From Streptosporangiaceae bacterium (GTDB lineage: Bacteria; Actinomycetota; Actinomycetes; Streptosporangiales; Streptosporangiaceae), in NCBI GenBank assembly GCA_030040475.1, contig JASHTQ010000127.1, forward strand, positions 1 through 40,126: a stretch of 40,126 nt of DNA, read 5' to 3'. Shown in pieces: positions 25,537 to 32,926 of this stretch (positions are counted from its first letter, which is position 1; each line of letters opens with the position of its first letter). The notes beneath the pieces were generated by a model. The model made no database searches and had not been told where the DNA came from. It worked only from the letters and a program-made list of their open reading frames with translations. Both the position numbers and the translations under genes were made by a program.

Positions 25537-26244
25537 ATGGACCCAGAACCGGTGACCTCCACCGCGGCGTATCGAGGTCCCCTCATCGATCCGCGGGTCC
25601 GCGCGGTGCTGGACCGTCTCCATGGGCCGTCGGGCCGGCCTGACGGCGGACGCGGCGGACGCGGCGGAGGCGGCCGGGGAGGATGGCGCGGCGGCGGGGA
25701 CTCCTCTTTCGCGGATCCATTCGCCCGGGCAGGCCACGCGCTTGCAATTCGGCCCGAGCAGGGTGACCTCATTTACCTCCTGTGCCGGGCAACCGGGGCC
25801 ACCCGGGTCGTCGACTTCGCGACGTCCTTCGGCGTCTCGGCGATCTACTTCGCTGCTGCCTTGCGCGATAACGGCGGCGGCACCGTGGTCGGCGCCGAGA
25901 TCGTGCCCGAGAAGGTCGCGACCGCCAGGCGTAACCTGGCAGCGGCCGGGCTGGCGGATTTTGCCGACATCCGGCTGGGAGACGCACGAGAGACGCTCCG
26001 CGACCTGGGCGGGGCGGTGGATTTCGCGCTGATCGACGGCTTCCCGGTAGGCTCCGGTCCCTCGCTCGCCCGACAGGTGTTTGAAGTGGTGGCGCCTCAG
26101 CTTCGGATCGGCGCGCTGGTGATGAACGACAACGGCGAGTCCGACTACCTCGAGCTCGTGCGGGATCCGGCAGGCGGATTCCGGTCCCTGTCGCTGCCGA
26201 TTAAGGGCTCGACAGAGCTGTCGGTGAAGGTGGCGATCCAGTAG
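25537..26244 (+). CDS. Class I SAM-dependent O-methyltransferase
   Basis: The 235 residues follow the COMT-like O-methyltransferase (family 3/24) pattern: RPEQGDLIYLLCRATGATRVVDFATSFGVSAIYFA (SAM motif I), VVGAEIVPEKVATARRNL (acidic ribose contact), and VDFALIDG as the metal/catalytic region. A Gly/Arg-rich insert (about 33-53: GGRGGRGGGGRGG) interrupts the N-terminal part and is unusual. It probably methylates a small hydroxylated compound such as a catechol. It has GGAGGGGAGG upstream and forms an operon with padR 1, which suggests an inducible detoxification pair. Confidence 0.87.
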   Translation: MDPEPVTSTAAYRGPLIDPRVRAVLDRLHGPSGRPDGGRGGRGGGGRGGWRGGGDSSFADPFARAGHALAIRPEQGDLIYLLCRATGATRVVDFATSFGVSAIYFAAALRDNGGGTVVGAEIVPEKVATARRNLAAAGLADFADIRLGDARETLRDLGGAVDFALIDGFPVGSGPSLARQVFEVVAPQLRIGALVMNDNGESDYLELVRDPAGGFRSLSLPIKGSTELSVKVAIQ

Positions 26245-26279
26245 CCGGGCTGACCCGATTTCGCACCGTCGCGATAGCG

Positions 26280-27170
26280 TTACCGGCGCTTCGCGAGGGC
26301 TGCCGCGTTATCCCACCAGAGCACCCGCGACCTGACCACGGCCAGCAGGGCCGTTAGCAGGATGCCGAGCAGGCACAGCAGGACGATCGCGGTCCAGGCG
26401 ATGGCCAGCTCGCCCTGGCCGGACGCGGTCTGGACCAGCGACCCCAATCCGGACGAGGTTCCCGCCGCGGCGATCTCCGCGATCGTCGCGCCCACGACCG
26501 CCAGCGGCATGGCGATCCGGAGGCCCGCGAACAGGAACGGCAGGCTGCCGGGCAGCTGCAGGTGCCAGAACGTCTCCCAGCGGCTGACATGCAGTGTCGT
26601 CAGGACATCGAGGGTGCGCCCGTCGACGTCGCGCAGGCCCGTAAGCGTGTTGACCAGGACGGGGAAGAACACGACGATCGCGGTAACGAGATACTTCGGC
26701 ACCGGGCCGAATCCGAAGATGATCACCAGGGCCGGCGCGATCGCGACGATCGGCGTCACCATCAAGGTCACCATCAGTGGCATGAGAGCCCGCTCCAGGA
26801 TCCGGACCTGGACCATCATGATGGCCAGCAGGAACCCGGCAAGGATTCCGCAGCCGGCGCCGATCGCGACTTCCCCGAGGGTGGTCAGGAAGGCGTGCCA
26901 GTACAGGGCCGGATTGCCCTTCAGGCTGCGCCACATCGCGCCGATCGTCGGGAGCGCATACGAATGATGCGTCGCATACAGGTCCCATGCGAGGGCCGCC
27001 AGGCAGAAGGCGACGAGCGGTGGCAGCCAGGACGCCGCCTTTGACCTCCGGAGCACGGCCGGGGAGGAGCGCGCGCTGCGTGGCCGCTCCACAGGCCCGT
27101 CGGCTCTCGCCGTCCCCGGCGGGCCGATCGTGGCGTTGGATCGATCGTGCAACCGCTCGGCCTCAGACAC
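26280..27170 (-). CDS. ABC transporter permease (SsuC/TauC/nitrate-type)
   Basis: A 296-residue permease with six or so membrane segments (LVAFCLAALAWDLYA, IGAGCGILAGFLLAIMMV, LMVTLMVTPIVAIAPALVIIFGF) and the EAA loop WETFWHLQLPGSLPFLFAGLRIAMPLAVVG. This is the BPD_transp_1 type that imports sulfonates, nitrate, thiamine precursors or aromatic acids. The GTG start at 27170 overlaps the ATPase stop by 8 bp and has GGAGG upstream; a longer frame to 27317 would overlap the ATPase gene heavily. Last gene of the three-gene minus operon. Confidence 0.88.
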   Translation of the reverse strand: MSEAERLHDRSNATIGPPGTARADGPVERPRSARSSPAVLRRSKAASWLPPLVAFCLAALAWDLYATHHSYALPTIGAMWRSLKGNPALYWHAFLTTLGEVAIGAGCGILAGFLLAIMMVQVRILERALMPLMVTLMVTPIVAIAPALVIIFGFGPVPKYLVTAIVVFFPVLVNTLTGLRDVDGRTLDVLTTLHVSRWETFWHLQLPGSLPFLFAGLRIAMPLAVVGATIAEIAAAGTSSGLGSLVQTASGQGELAIAWTAIVLLCLLGILLTALLAVVRSRVLWWDNAAALAKRR

Positions 27171-28050
27171 CCGGCCCACCTCCTGCTGAGTCCCATGCCC
27201 TGGATGCACTGCCTGTCGAGACACTGTGCAGCAGCACTTGGACTTCGTGCTGGATCCGCTGGAACTCAGGATTGGAGAACATCTCCCGCGACCGCGGCCG
27301 CGGCAGGCCGACATCAACGATCTGGCGGATACAGCCTGGCTGCGGGGACATCACGACGATACGATCCGAGAGGATCACGGCCTCGAGCACCGAGTGCGTC
27401 ACGAACAGCACGGCCTTGCGGTGGGCCTGCCAGAAATGCAGCAAGCCCATTCGCTGCCGGTCACGATTCCACTCGTCGAGCGCCGAGAAGGGCTCGTCCA
27501 TCAGCAGCACGTCGGGATTGAACGCGTACGCGCGCGCGATCGCGACGCGCTGCTGCATGCCGCCCGAGAGCTGGGCCGGGTAGCGATCCAGCGCGTCACC
27601 GAGTCCGAGCGCGCCCAGGATCTCCACCGGGTCCCCGAGCGCCCGCCCTCCGTTGCCCTTGGGATTGATCTTGAGGGCGAGCTCGACGTTGCTGCGGACG
27701 CTGCGCCAGGGCAGCAGCGCCGGCTCCTGCGGGACCAGGCCGACCGCCTTCGCCCGCGTCGCGTCCGCAACGCACGCGCCGTTGATCAAGATCCGTCCCG
27801 CGTCCGGCGAGGAGAGACCGGCCACCAGCTTCAGCAGCGTCGACTTGCCGCATCCGCTGGGACCGATGATCGAGACGAACTCACCCCGGCCGATCGACAG
27901 GCTCACGTCGTCCAGGATCAGGCACCGGCCGGCACCCTCGCCAAGCGACTTCGCCACGGCTTCAAGGAGGACGCCGCCGCCGGGGGCACTGGTAGCCTCG
28001 CCGCCCGCCGCGGGCGCCTCATGACGATGACGCTTCCGCGCGTGGAGCAT
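27163..28050 (-). CDS. ABC transporter ATPase (SsuB/TauB/nitrate-type)
   Basis: The 295-residue ATPase has Walker A GPSGCGKST, Q-loop VPQEPALLPW, signature LSGGMQQRVAIARAY, Walker B VLLMDEPFSALDE and H-switch LFVTHSVLEAV, all intact. About 40 N-terminal residues are basic or low complexity. ATG 28050 is preferred with GGAGAG 5-10 nt upstream; a frame extended to 28152 crosses the intergenic hairpin and has no ribosome site. It couples ATP hydrolysis to the permease encoded next. Confidence 0.9.
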   Translation of the reverse strand: MLHARKRHRHEAPAAGGEATSAPGGGVLLEAVAKSLGEGAGRCLILDDVSLSIGRGEFVSIIGPSGCGKSTLLKLVAGLSSPDAGRILINGACVADATRAKAVGLVPQEPALLPWRSVRSNVELALKINPKGNGGRALGDPVEILGALGLGDALDRYPAQLSGGMQQRVAIARAYAFNPDVLLMDEPFSALDEWNRDRQRMGLLHFWQAHRKAVLFVTHSVLEAVILSDRIVVMSPQPGCIRQIVDVGLPRPRSREMFSNPEFQRIQHEVQVLLHSVSTGSASRAWDSAGGGPGV

Positions 28051-28096
28051 GAATCTCTCCGATCCTTTCCAGCCATTGCGCCAGGTAGCGCAAGGA

Positions 28097-28133
28097 CCTG
28101 GCCGACCGGCAGGAGTTCCGCCGGTCGGCCAGG
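28097..28133 (-). terminator. Strong hairpin between binding-protein and ATPase genes
   Basis: CCTGGCCGACCGGC (28097-28110) pairs perfectly over 14 bp with GCCGGTCGGCCAGG (28120-28133) around a 9-nt loop. It lies in the 135-bp gap after the binding-protein stop on the minus strand. No T-run follows, so partial termination or 3' protection of the binding-protein mRNA is more likely than full termination. Confidence 0.6.
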
Positions 28134-28185
28134 GCCCGTACCACCCACCCAACGGCAGCGCTGTTGCGTGCTGCCTGCTACCGGG

Positions 28186-29370
28186 CTACGGCCATATGAG
28201 CTGGCCGTTCTTGTAGAGGCCGGTCACGATCGACGAGTCGTACGTGGTCGAGAGCTGCGGCACCGTGAGCTTCGTGCTGACACCGGACAGCTGGTTGGCC
28301 AGCGGGCCGAAGTCCTGGAACTTGTTATACTCGGCCGCCCACTCGGTGGGCGACACCGAGCCGAGCGGCTGCGTCCCGTACTCCTTGATGTACTTCACAT
28401 TGAAGTTCCACCCGGCCACCATCGTCGCCTTGCCGAAGGCCGGCCCGGCATTGTGTGCCGCGGCCACGCTGGCCATGTAGTCCTCGCAGGCCGGCGCGTT
28501 GGCGATGCAGTAGTCCAGCGCCTTGATGTCGGCGCGCACGAAATCGGAGACGGCCTGTGGATGTGCCTGGAGGAAGACCTTATTGAAGACCATCACATCC
28601 GCGGTTCCCTTGATGCCGAACTGCGCCTCGGTGTACTCGTGGAAGGGGATGTGCATCGCGTCAAGCGCCAGGTCCTGGTTGCCCTCATCGGCCACGATCG
28701 CGTCGACCTGACCTTGCGTGATGATGGCCGGGTTCTGGTTCGACAGCGACACGTACTTCACCTTCGACAGGTCGACGCCGGCCGCCTTCAGGATCGACAG
28801 CTCGTCGGAGCCCAGTACGCCGAAGTAGCCCAGGGTGCCCCCCTCAAGCTGCTTGAGGTTCGTGATCTTGCTGTTGGTCAGGATCGTGGTCTGGCTGGAA
28901 TCCGCGATCGTCTCCACGGCCTCGAAGTTCGATCCGGCACCGACCTCGCTGATCACCGGAACCGCCCCGCCGAAGCTGCTTGCCTGTGCGCGGTCGGAGG
29001 ACACGAGGCTGTCCTGGGTACCCGCCCCGTTGGAGACCACGTCGACGTTCAGGCACAGGTCGCTGAAGTACCCTAGCTCCTTCGCCATGAACACGTCGAC
29101 AATCCCGGCCGTGGGGGCGTACCCGAACGGCGAGATGTAGGTGATCGTTCCGGCCGCCTTGTTGGCAGCGCACTCTGCCGCAGAGAACCCGCTCCCTCCG
29201 CTGGCCGCGGTGGCGGTCGCGGTCGCGGCGTTCGTGGCGGTCGTACTGCTGCCCGAGCTGCAGCCGGCAACCGCCGCCACGGCCGCCAGCAGGCCAGCAC
29301 ACAGCGCGCCGGCACGCACAAATGGGCGTCTGCCCGGTGAAACCGGAACCCCGGACTTAGTTCGCAGCAT
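28186..29370 (-). CDS. ABC transporter substrate-binding lipoprotein (NMT1/SsuA-like)
   Basis: This 394-residue protein has a basic N-terminus, a hydrophobic signal segment and a lipobox AVAGC, then a Thr/Ala-rich linker. The mature part begins TITYISPFGYAPTAGIVDVFMAKELGYF, typical of the NMT1/THI5/SsuA type II binding fold (approach to the ligand: LGYFGVLGSDEL, VDAIVADEGNQDLAL). Such proteins bind sulfonates, nitrate, pyrimidine precursors or aromatic carboxylates. GAGGAAGAAGG upstream gives a strong ribosome site. Upstream lie a clear promoter and four operator-like repeats. It leads the operon binding protein, ATPase, permease. Confidence 0.9.
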   Translation of the reverse strand: MLRTKSGVPVSPGRRPFVRAGALCAGLLAAVAAVAGCSSGSSTTATNAATATATAASGGSGFSAAECAANKAAGTITYISPFGYAPTAGIVDVFMAKELGYFSDLCLNVDVVSNGAGTQDSLVSSDRAQASSFGGAVPVISEVGAGSNFEAVETIADSSQTTILTNSKITNLKQLEGGTLGYFGVLGSDELSILKAAGVDLSKVKYVSLSNQNPAIITQGQVDAIVADEGNQDLALDAMHIPFHEYTEAQFGIKGTADVMVFNKVFLQAHPQAVSDFVRADIKALDYCIANAPACEDYMASVAAAHNAGPAFGKATMVAGWNFNVKYIKEYGTQPLGSVSPTEWAAEYNKFQDFGPLANQLSGVSTKLTVPQLSTTYDSSIVTGLYKNGQLIWP

Positions 29371-29460
29371 CCTTCTTCCTCTCGTTCAGAGTCGGCGCGC
29401 TCCACCGCGTCGCCTTCTCCCGCCGGCCTAGCAGGCCAGCCCGGTAGGTCGGGAATATCA

Positions 29461-29538
29461 TGATGTATCGTGATGTATCGTCATCAAGGCCTTGCAATAG
29501 AGCCAGGAGAGATTAACGTGATGTATCGTGATGTATCG
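29461..29538. promoter_or_regulatory. Four TGATGTATCG repeats in two tandem pairs
   Basis: Exact copies of TGATGTATCG lie at 29461-29470, 29471-29480, 29519-29528 and 29529-29538. Each has the near-palindromic core GATGTATC, one base away from the GATATATC found at both padR promoters. The upstream pair overlaps the expected transcription start of the transporter operon and the second pair lies in its leader, a layout suited to repression. The regulator is inferred to be one of the PadR proteins. Confidence 0.7.
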
Positions 29539-29540
29539 CG

Positions 29541-29570
29541 AAGGTAAACACTCCCGGAGAATAATGTCAA
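29541..29570 (-). promoter_or_regulatory. Promoter of the binding-protein/ATPase/permease operon
   Basis: Read on the minus strand: TTGACA (29565-29570), 18 bp, TACCTT (29541-29546). Transcription should start near 29534, inside a TGATGTATCG repeat, leaving a leader of about 160 nt. Confidence 0.6.
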
Positions 29571-29849
29571 CCCCTGGTCATGTGGCCCGGGCCGGGCGAT
29601 GGCCCGGCGGCGTCAGGTCCTTGCTTATGCCGCTAAGGCTGGCGGTCGCGCCCGTGAACTCGGCCGGAGCGTAAAGGACGTGCGCCAGGAACTGCTCTAA
29701 GGATGAGCCTAGAGACACCGCGGGCACGCGGAAGGAGTGATCCCTGCACACATTGATTGACCGAACCGCCATCATCCGGATCGCGGCGACGGCGGCAGCC
29801 GGACGAGACGACTGACGGAGCTATCCGGCCCGACCGGCCTCCCCCGTGC

Positions 29850-29877
29850 TTGACATCCGCACGTAGTGATATATCAT
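29850..29877 (+). promoter_or_regulatory. padR 2 promoter with embedded palindrome
   Basis: TTGACA (29850-29855), 16 bp, TATCAT (29872-29877). The perfect 10-bp palindrome TGATATATCA (29867-29876) covers the -10, an ideal place for a repressor to block RNA polymerase and hence for PadR autoregulation. Confidence 0.65.
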
Positions 29878-29926
29878 TGACATATCGCTTATGGCGGACG
29901 GAAGAGGAAGAACGGAAGAGGAAGAG

Positions 29927-30496
29927 ATGTATAACGAGGCGTTTGCCTACCCGTACCCGCACCGCACGGGCCGCCGCGGCGGCCGTCGCGGCAGGGGTGC
30001 CGGAAACTGGGCCGATCCCTGGTTCGGCCCCGGATACGCTGCCGCCCCTGGCTGGCGCCGTGGCAGCGGCGCCCGTCTTGCGCTGCTGACGCTGCTGAGG
30101 GCCGACAGCCCGCGCAGCGGCTACCAGTTCATGCAGGACCTGGCCGGCCTCGGTTACGGATACCGGCGTCCTGGCCCCGGCCTGGTCTACGGCACTCTGG
30201 CCCAGCTGGAAGACGAGGGCCTGATCCGCGAAACCGTCGGCGAGCCCGGAGCTGGCCGTACCTTCGAGCTGACGGACGCCGGCACGGCGTACCTCGACCG
30301 GCTCGGCAGCAGGCCGGCTCCCTGGGGACCGCCCGGCACCGGCCTCCCCGCGCTGCATCAGGCGACTCGCGCGATCGCCGCCGCCGCCCGGGAGGTCGCC
30401 CGCGACGGCGACGGGGAAAAGGCAGCCAAGGCCGCGGGATTGCTCAACGAGACACGAAAGGCGCTGTACCGGCTCCTGACCGGCGACGCCGAGTAA
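29927..30496 (+). CDS. PadR-family transcriptional regulator 2
   Basis: The product has 189 residues: a basic Arg/Gly-rich N-terminal arm (RTGRRGGRRGRG, about 13-24), a PadR winged helix (about 48-120: LALLTLLRADSPRSGYQFMQDL, RPGPGLVYGTLAQLEDEGLI, RTFELTDAG) and a C-terminal helix ending TRKALYRLLTGDAE. ATG 29927 directly follows AAGAGGAAGAG, a good site; ATG 29891 would add 12 residues but lies only about 7 nt from the predicted transcript start. Its own promoter contains TGATATATCA. It precedes the PPOX/VOC/hydrolase operon by 81 bp and may be cotranscribed with it. Confidence 0.88.
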   Translation: MYNEAFAYPYPHRTGRRGGRRGRGAGNWADPWFGPGYAAAPGWRRGSGARLALLTLLRADSPRSGYQFMQDLAGLGYGYRRPGPGLVYGTLAQLEDEGLIRETVGEPGAGRTFELTDAGTAYLDRLGSRPAPWGPPGTGLPALHQATRAIAAAAREVARDGDGEKAAKAAGLLNETRKALYRLLTGDAE

Positions 30497-30577
30497 AACC
30501 GCCGCGGCCCGTCGGCACGACGTGGACCGCAACCGCGCGTTTCCGCTGACCATGCAACCTGCGAGCAAGGAGATGAG

Positions 30578-31024
30578 ATGGCGGACAAGATCGACTTGAC
30601 CGGGATCGCCGACGCGATCAACAGCGCGCTGCTGCGCGAGCGCCCGGTGGTGGTGGCCGCCGTCGACGCCGACGGCAATCCACAGGTGTCGTTCCGCGGC
30701 AGCACGCACGTGTACTCGCCCGACCAGATCGCGATCTGGGCGCGTAAGCGCGACGAGGGCCTGGTCACTTACATCGCCGACAATCCCAGCGTGTCGCTGC
30801 TGTACTACGACCCGGCTCAAGGCCCCGACCCCGCCGTCTCGCCGCGCAGGGTGCTGATCAAGGGCCGCGCCCGCGTCGAGCCATCCGCTAACGAGGCCGT
30901 ATACCAGGGCATTCCGGAACCGGAGCGGCAGCGCGACCCGGACAGGCGCGGAGTCGCGATCATCATCGACGTCGATTCGGTGGCCGGCTTCGGCGGTAGA
31001 GGGCCGATCAGGCAAGCCCGCTAG
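30578..31024 (+). CDS. PPOX-fold (pyridoxamine-phosphate-oxidase-like) flavin-binding protein
   Basis: The 148-residue protein has the split-barrel pattern: RERPVVVAAVDADGNPQVSFRGSTHVYS, then IAIWARKRDEGLVTYIADNPSVSLLYYDP and VLIKGRARVE. Members bind FMN, F420 or haem; actinomycete members often reduce substrates with F420. Which cofactor is used cannot be seen. AAGGAG lies 7 nt before ATG 30578. It is the first gene of a catabolic operon with a VOC protein, a hydrolase and a flavin reductase, so a role in the same chemistry is likely (inference). Confidence 0.83.
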   Translation: MADKIDLTGIADAINSALLRERPVVVAAVDADGNPQVSFRGSTHVYSPDQIAIWARKRDEGLVTYIADNPSVSLLYYDPAQGPDPAVSPRRVLIKGRARVEPSANEAVYQGIPEPERQRDPDRRGVAIIIDVDSVAGFGGRGPIRQAR

Positions 31025-31114
31025 CCGCCCCCCTTGACAGCATTCTCGGGCTGTGCAGCTCCTGCCGCAGGCCCGCCAGCTTCCCAGATCACCAAGCAGC
31101 GAAAGGAAAGCACG

Positions 31115-31528
31115 TTGACTACCAGCGTCGATAAGAGCACGGACGCGCACAGCATCCACCACGTCAACTTCCCGATCACCGACCCTGCCAGGACGGAGGA
31201 GTGGTACGGGAAGGTGTTCGGGATGCGGCGGATCATCACTAACCGACGATCCGGCTCGGCGAACGCCCCCACGGTCCAGGCCCTACTCATGACCCACGGG
31301 AATTTCGACCTGCATTTCTCGCCGATTCCCGAGCTGAACGCGGTCGTTCACTACCACTTCGCGATCGAGGTCGAGGACTTCGACGCGTTCCTCAAGCACC
31401 TCGACGCGCTCGGCGTCCCCTACGACGAGCCCTACCACCGGCCTCAGAACAATTCCCGGACGACCACGATCCACGACCCCGACGGCCACCACGTCGAGAT
31501 CACCTATCACGGCGACCGTGACTGGTGA
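31115..31528 (+). CDS. VOC family protein, copy 2
   Basis: A 137-residue single VOC domain related to the protein at 19289: shared runs include IHHVNFP, EWY-KVFGM, GNFDLHF, YHFAIEVED and IHDPD. Likely ligands are His16, His81 and Glu128. It lacks the Ala-rich tail of copy 1. TTG 31115 is chosen as start because AAAGGAAAG (31102-31110) precedes it and homology to copy 1 begins shortly after; the longer frame from 31034 has no ribosome site. The hydrolase copy 2 starts 3 bp after the stop, as in the first cassette. Confidence 0.83.
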   Translation: MTTSVDKSTDAHSIHHVNFPITDPARTEEWYGKVFGMRRIITNRRSGSANAPTVQALLMTHGNFDLHFSPIPELNAVVHYHFAIEVEDFDAFLKHLDALGVPYDEPYHRPQNNSRTTTIHDPDGHHVEITYHGDRDW

Positions 31529-31531
31529 CCC

Positions 31532-32323
31532 ATGCCCTACGTGACCACGGAAGAATCCGACGTCTACTACGAGATCCACGGCGAGGGTGCCCCGCTCGTG
31601 CTGCTGCACGGCGGGGGCGGCAACCACGCCGCCTGGTGGCAGCAGGTCCCGCACTTCGCCGACCGCTACCAGGTCATCATTCCTGACCTGCCCGGCTTCG
31701 GGCTCTCGAAGGTCAAGAACGGCCGGTACGACACCGCCGTGCACCCGGGAGCGATTCTCGCTGTCCTCGACGACGCCGGCCTTGACCGCGCCTTTATCGT
31801 CAGCCAGTCCCTTGGCGGCTACAGCACGCTCAAGGTCGCCGTCACCCACACCGAGCGGGTCGCCGGCATAGCGATGACCAGCACCCTCGGTCCCTTCGGC
31901 GACGAGATCTCCGAGCTGAACGAGAAGGGACGCGCCGCCGCGGCCGGCATGAGGGCCGCGGACTTCCTGCTCACCAGGCAGTTCCGGGAGCGCGAGCCGG
32001 AGAAGGTCTACCTGTTCTACCAGGTGGGAAGCTTCAACGAGACCGGCCCAGGGCGGCCGATCCGGCTCCGCAACTCCCTCGCCGGTTCCGTCCCCGTCCG
32101 GCAGGTTCGCGACGCCATCAAGGCCGGCCTGCACGTCACCATTCTGCAGGGCGGCGCAGACATGATCGCCTACCCGCCTGCCTATGACCGTCTCAGGGAG
32201 CTGCTGCCCGAGGCGAACGTGCAGCTGGTGGAAGGCGCGCCGCACTCCGACTACTGGGAGAACCCGCAGCGGTTCAACGGTGTCATCGACGAGATCCTCG
32301 ACAAGGCCTACCCGCCACGGTGA
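31532..32323 (+). CDS. Alpha/beta hydrolase, copy 2
   Basis: The 263-residue protein pairs with copy 1: LLHGGGGNHAAWWQQV, acid Asp210 (GGADMIA) and His238 (GAPHSDYW) have identical numbering. The nucleophile is Ser93 in SQSLGG, so the elbow is S-x-S-x-G rather than G-x-S-x-G; this is seen in some active haloperoxidase/MhpC relatives. C-C bond hydrolase, esterase and lactonase are all possible. The start is 3 bp after the VOC stop with no strong ribosome site, implying translational coupling. Confidence 0.88.
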   Translation: MPYVTTEESDVYYEIHGEGAPLVLLHGGGGNHAAWWQQVPHFADRYQVIIPDLPGFGLSKVKNGRYDTAVHPGAILAVLDDAGLDRAFIVSQSLGGYSTLKVAVTHTERVAGIAMTSTLGPFGDEISELNEKGRAAAAGMRAADFLLTRQFREREPEKVYLFYQVGSFNETGPGRPIRLRNSLAGSVPVRQVRDAIKAGLHVTILQGGADMIAYPPAYDRLRELLPEANVQLVEGAPHSDYWENPQRFNGVIDEILDKAYPPR

Positions 32324-32347
32324 ACCAGATCCACAGGGGAGGTCCGC

Positions 32348-32926
32348 ATGCTTGCGCTGCTGGATCCAGGTAACCGGCGGCCCGGGATGGCTGGCGGGCG
32401 GATGATCGCGATCGAGCGCGACGCCCCGGACGGGCGGCGGCTGCGGGAGGCCTACGGGTGCTTCCCCAGCGGCGTGGCCGCAGTGTGCGCCCTGGTGGAG
32501 GGCGCGCCCTGTGGTATGGCGGTCAGCTCGTTCGCCTCGGTGTCCGTTGCTCCCCCGCTCGTGTCCATATGCATGAAGGGCACGTCGACGACCTGGCCCA
32601 GGCTGCGTGGCCAGCCCCGACTCGGGCTCAGCATCCTCGCCGAGGACCAGGACGGCGCCTGCAGAAAACTGTCCGGCAACGTCGGCGACCGGTTCGGCGG
32701 CGTGCGGTGGCACGCTACGGACGACGGTGCGCTTTTCGTCCACGGCTCGGTCGCATGGTTCGACTGCTCGGTCTTTGCCCTGCTGGCCGCGGGGGACCAT
32801 GTAATTGCCCTGCTGGAAGTGCGCAGCCTGTGGTCTGGGAAGGCCAGCGCGCCGCTGGTGTTCCACGGCAGCCGGTTCCGCCGCCTGGCGCCCGAACGGG
32901 AGCCAACCTGCTGCCGGGACTTCTGA
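32348..32926 (+). CDS. Flavin reductase domain protein (HpaC-like)
   Basis: The 192-residue protein has the flavin-reductase-like split barrel: LREAYGCFPSGVAAVCALVEGAPCGMAVSSFASVSVAPPLVSICM, then LGLSILAEDQ and GDRFGGVRW. Members supply reduced FMN/FAD to two-component monooxygenases. No monooxygenase gene is visible in the window, so its partner is either elsewhere or the PPOX-fold protein. GGGGAGG precedes ATG 32348. Its stop overlaps the next ATG (TGATG), coupling it to padR 3. Confidence 0.88.
   Translation: MLALLDPGNRRPGMAGGRMIAIERDAPDGRRLREAYGCFPSGVAAVCALVEGAPCGMAVSSFASVSVAPPLVSICMKGTSTTWPRLRGQPRLGLSILAEDQDGACRKLSGNVGDRFGGVRWHATDDGALFVHGSVAWFDCSVFALLAAGDHVIALLEVRSLWSGKASAPLVFHGSRFRRLAPEREPTCCRDF

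Larger units (their letters stand above)
29371..29926. other. 556-bp divergent regulatory region
   Basis: No credible gene is found between the binding-protein gene and padR 2. The stretch holds the minus-strand promoter (29541-29570), four TGATGTATCG repeats, and the plus-strand promoter/operator (29850-29877). A 65-codon minus frame at 29578-29775 lacks a ribosome site and the local codon bias. Bases 29571-29849 show nothing else I can support. Confidence 0.6.

Noticed and set aside
29578..29775. 65-codon minus-strand frame in the divergent regulatory region
   Set aside because: No ribosome site, weak GC bias at third positions, no recognisable domain.
29633..31162. Minus-strand open frame of about 509 codons over padR 2 and the PPOX gene
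   Set aside because: Complement of clear PadR and PPOX-fold genes; no recognisable motif of its own.
31283..32866. Minus-strand open frame of about 527 codons
   Set aside because: Antisense shadow of the VOC, hydrolase and flavin reductase genes, with Arg/His/Gly-rich composition.
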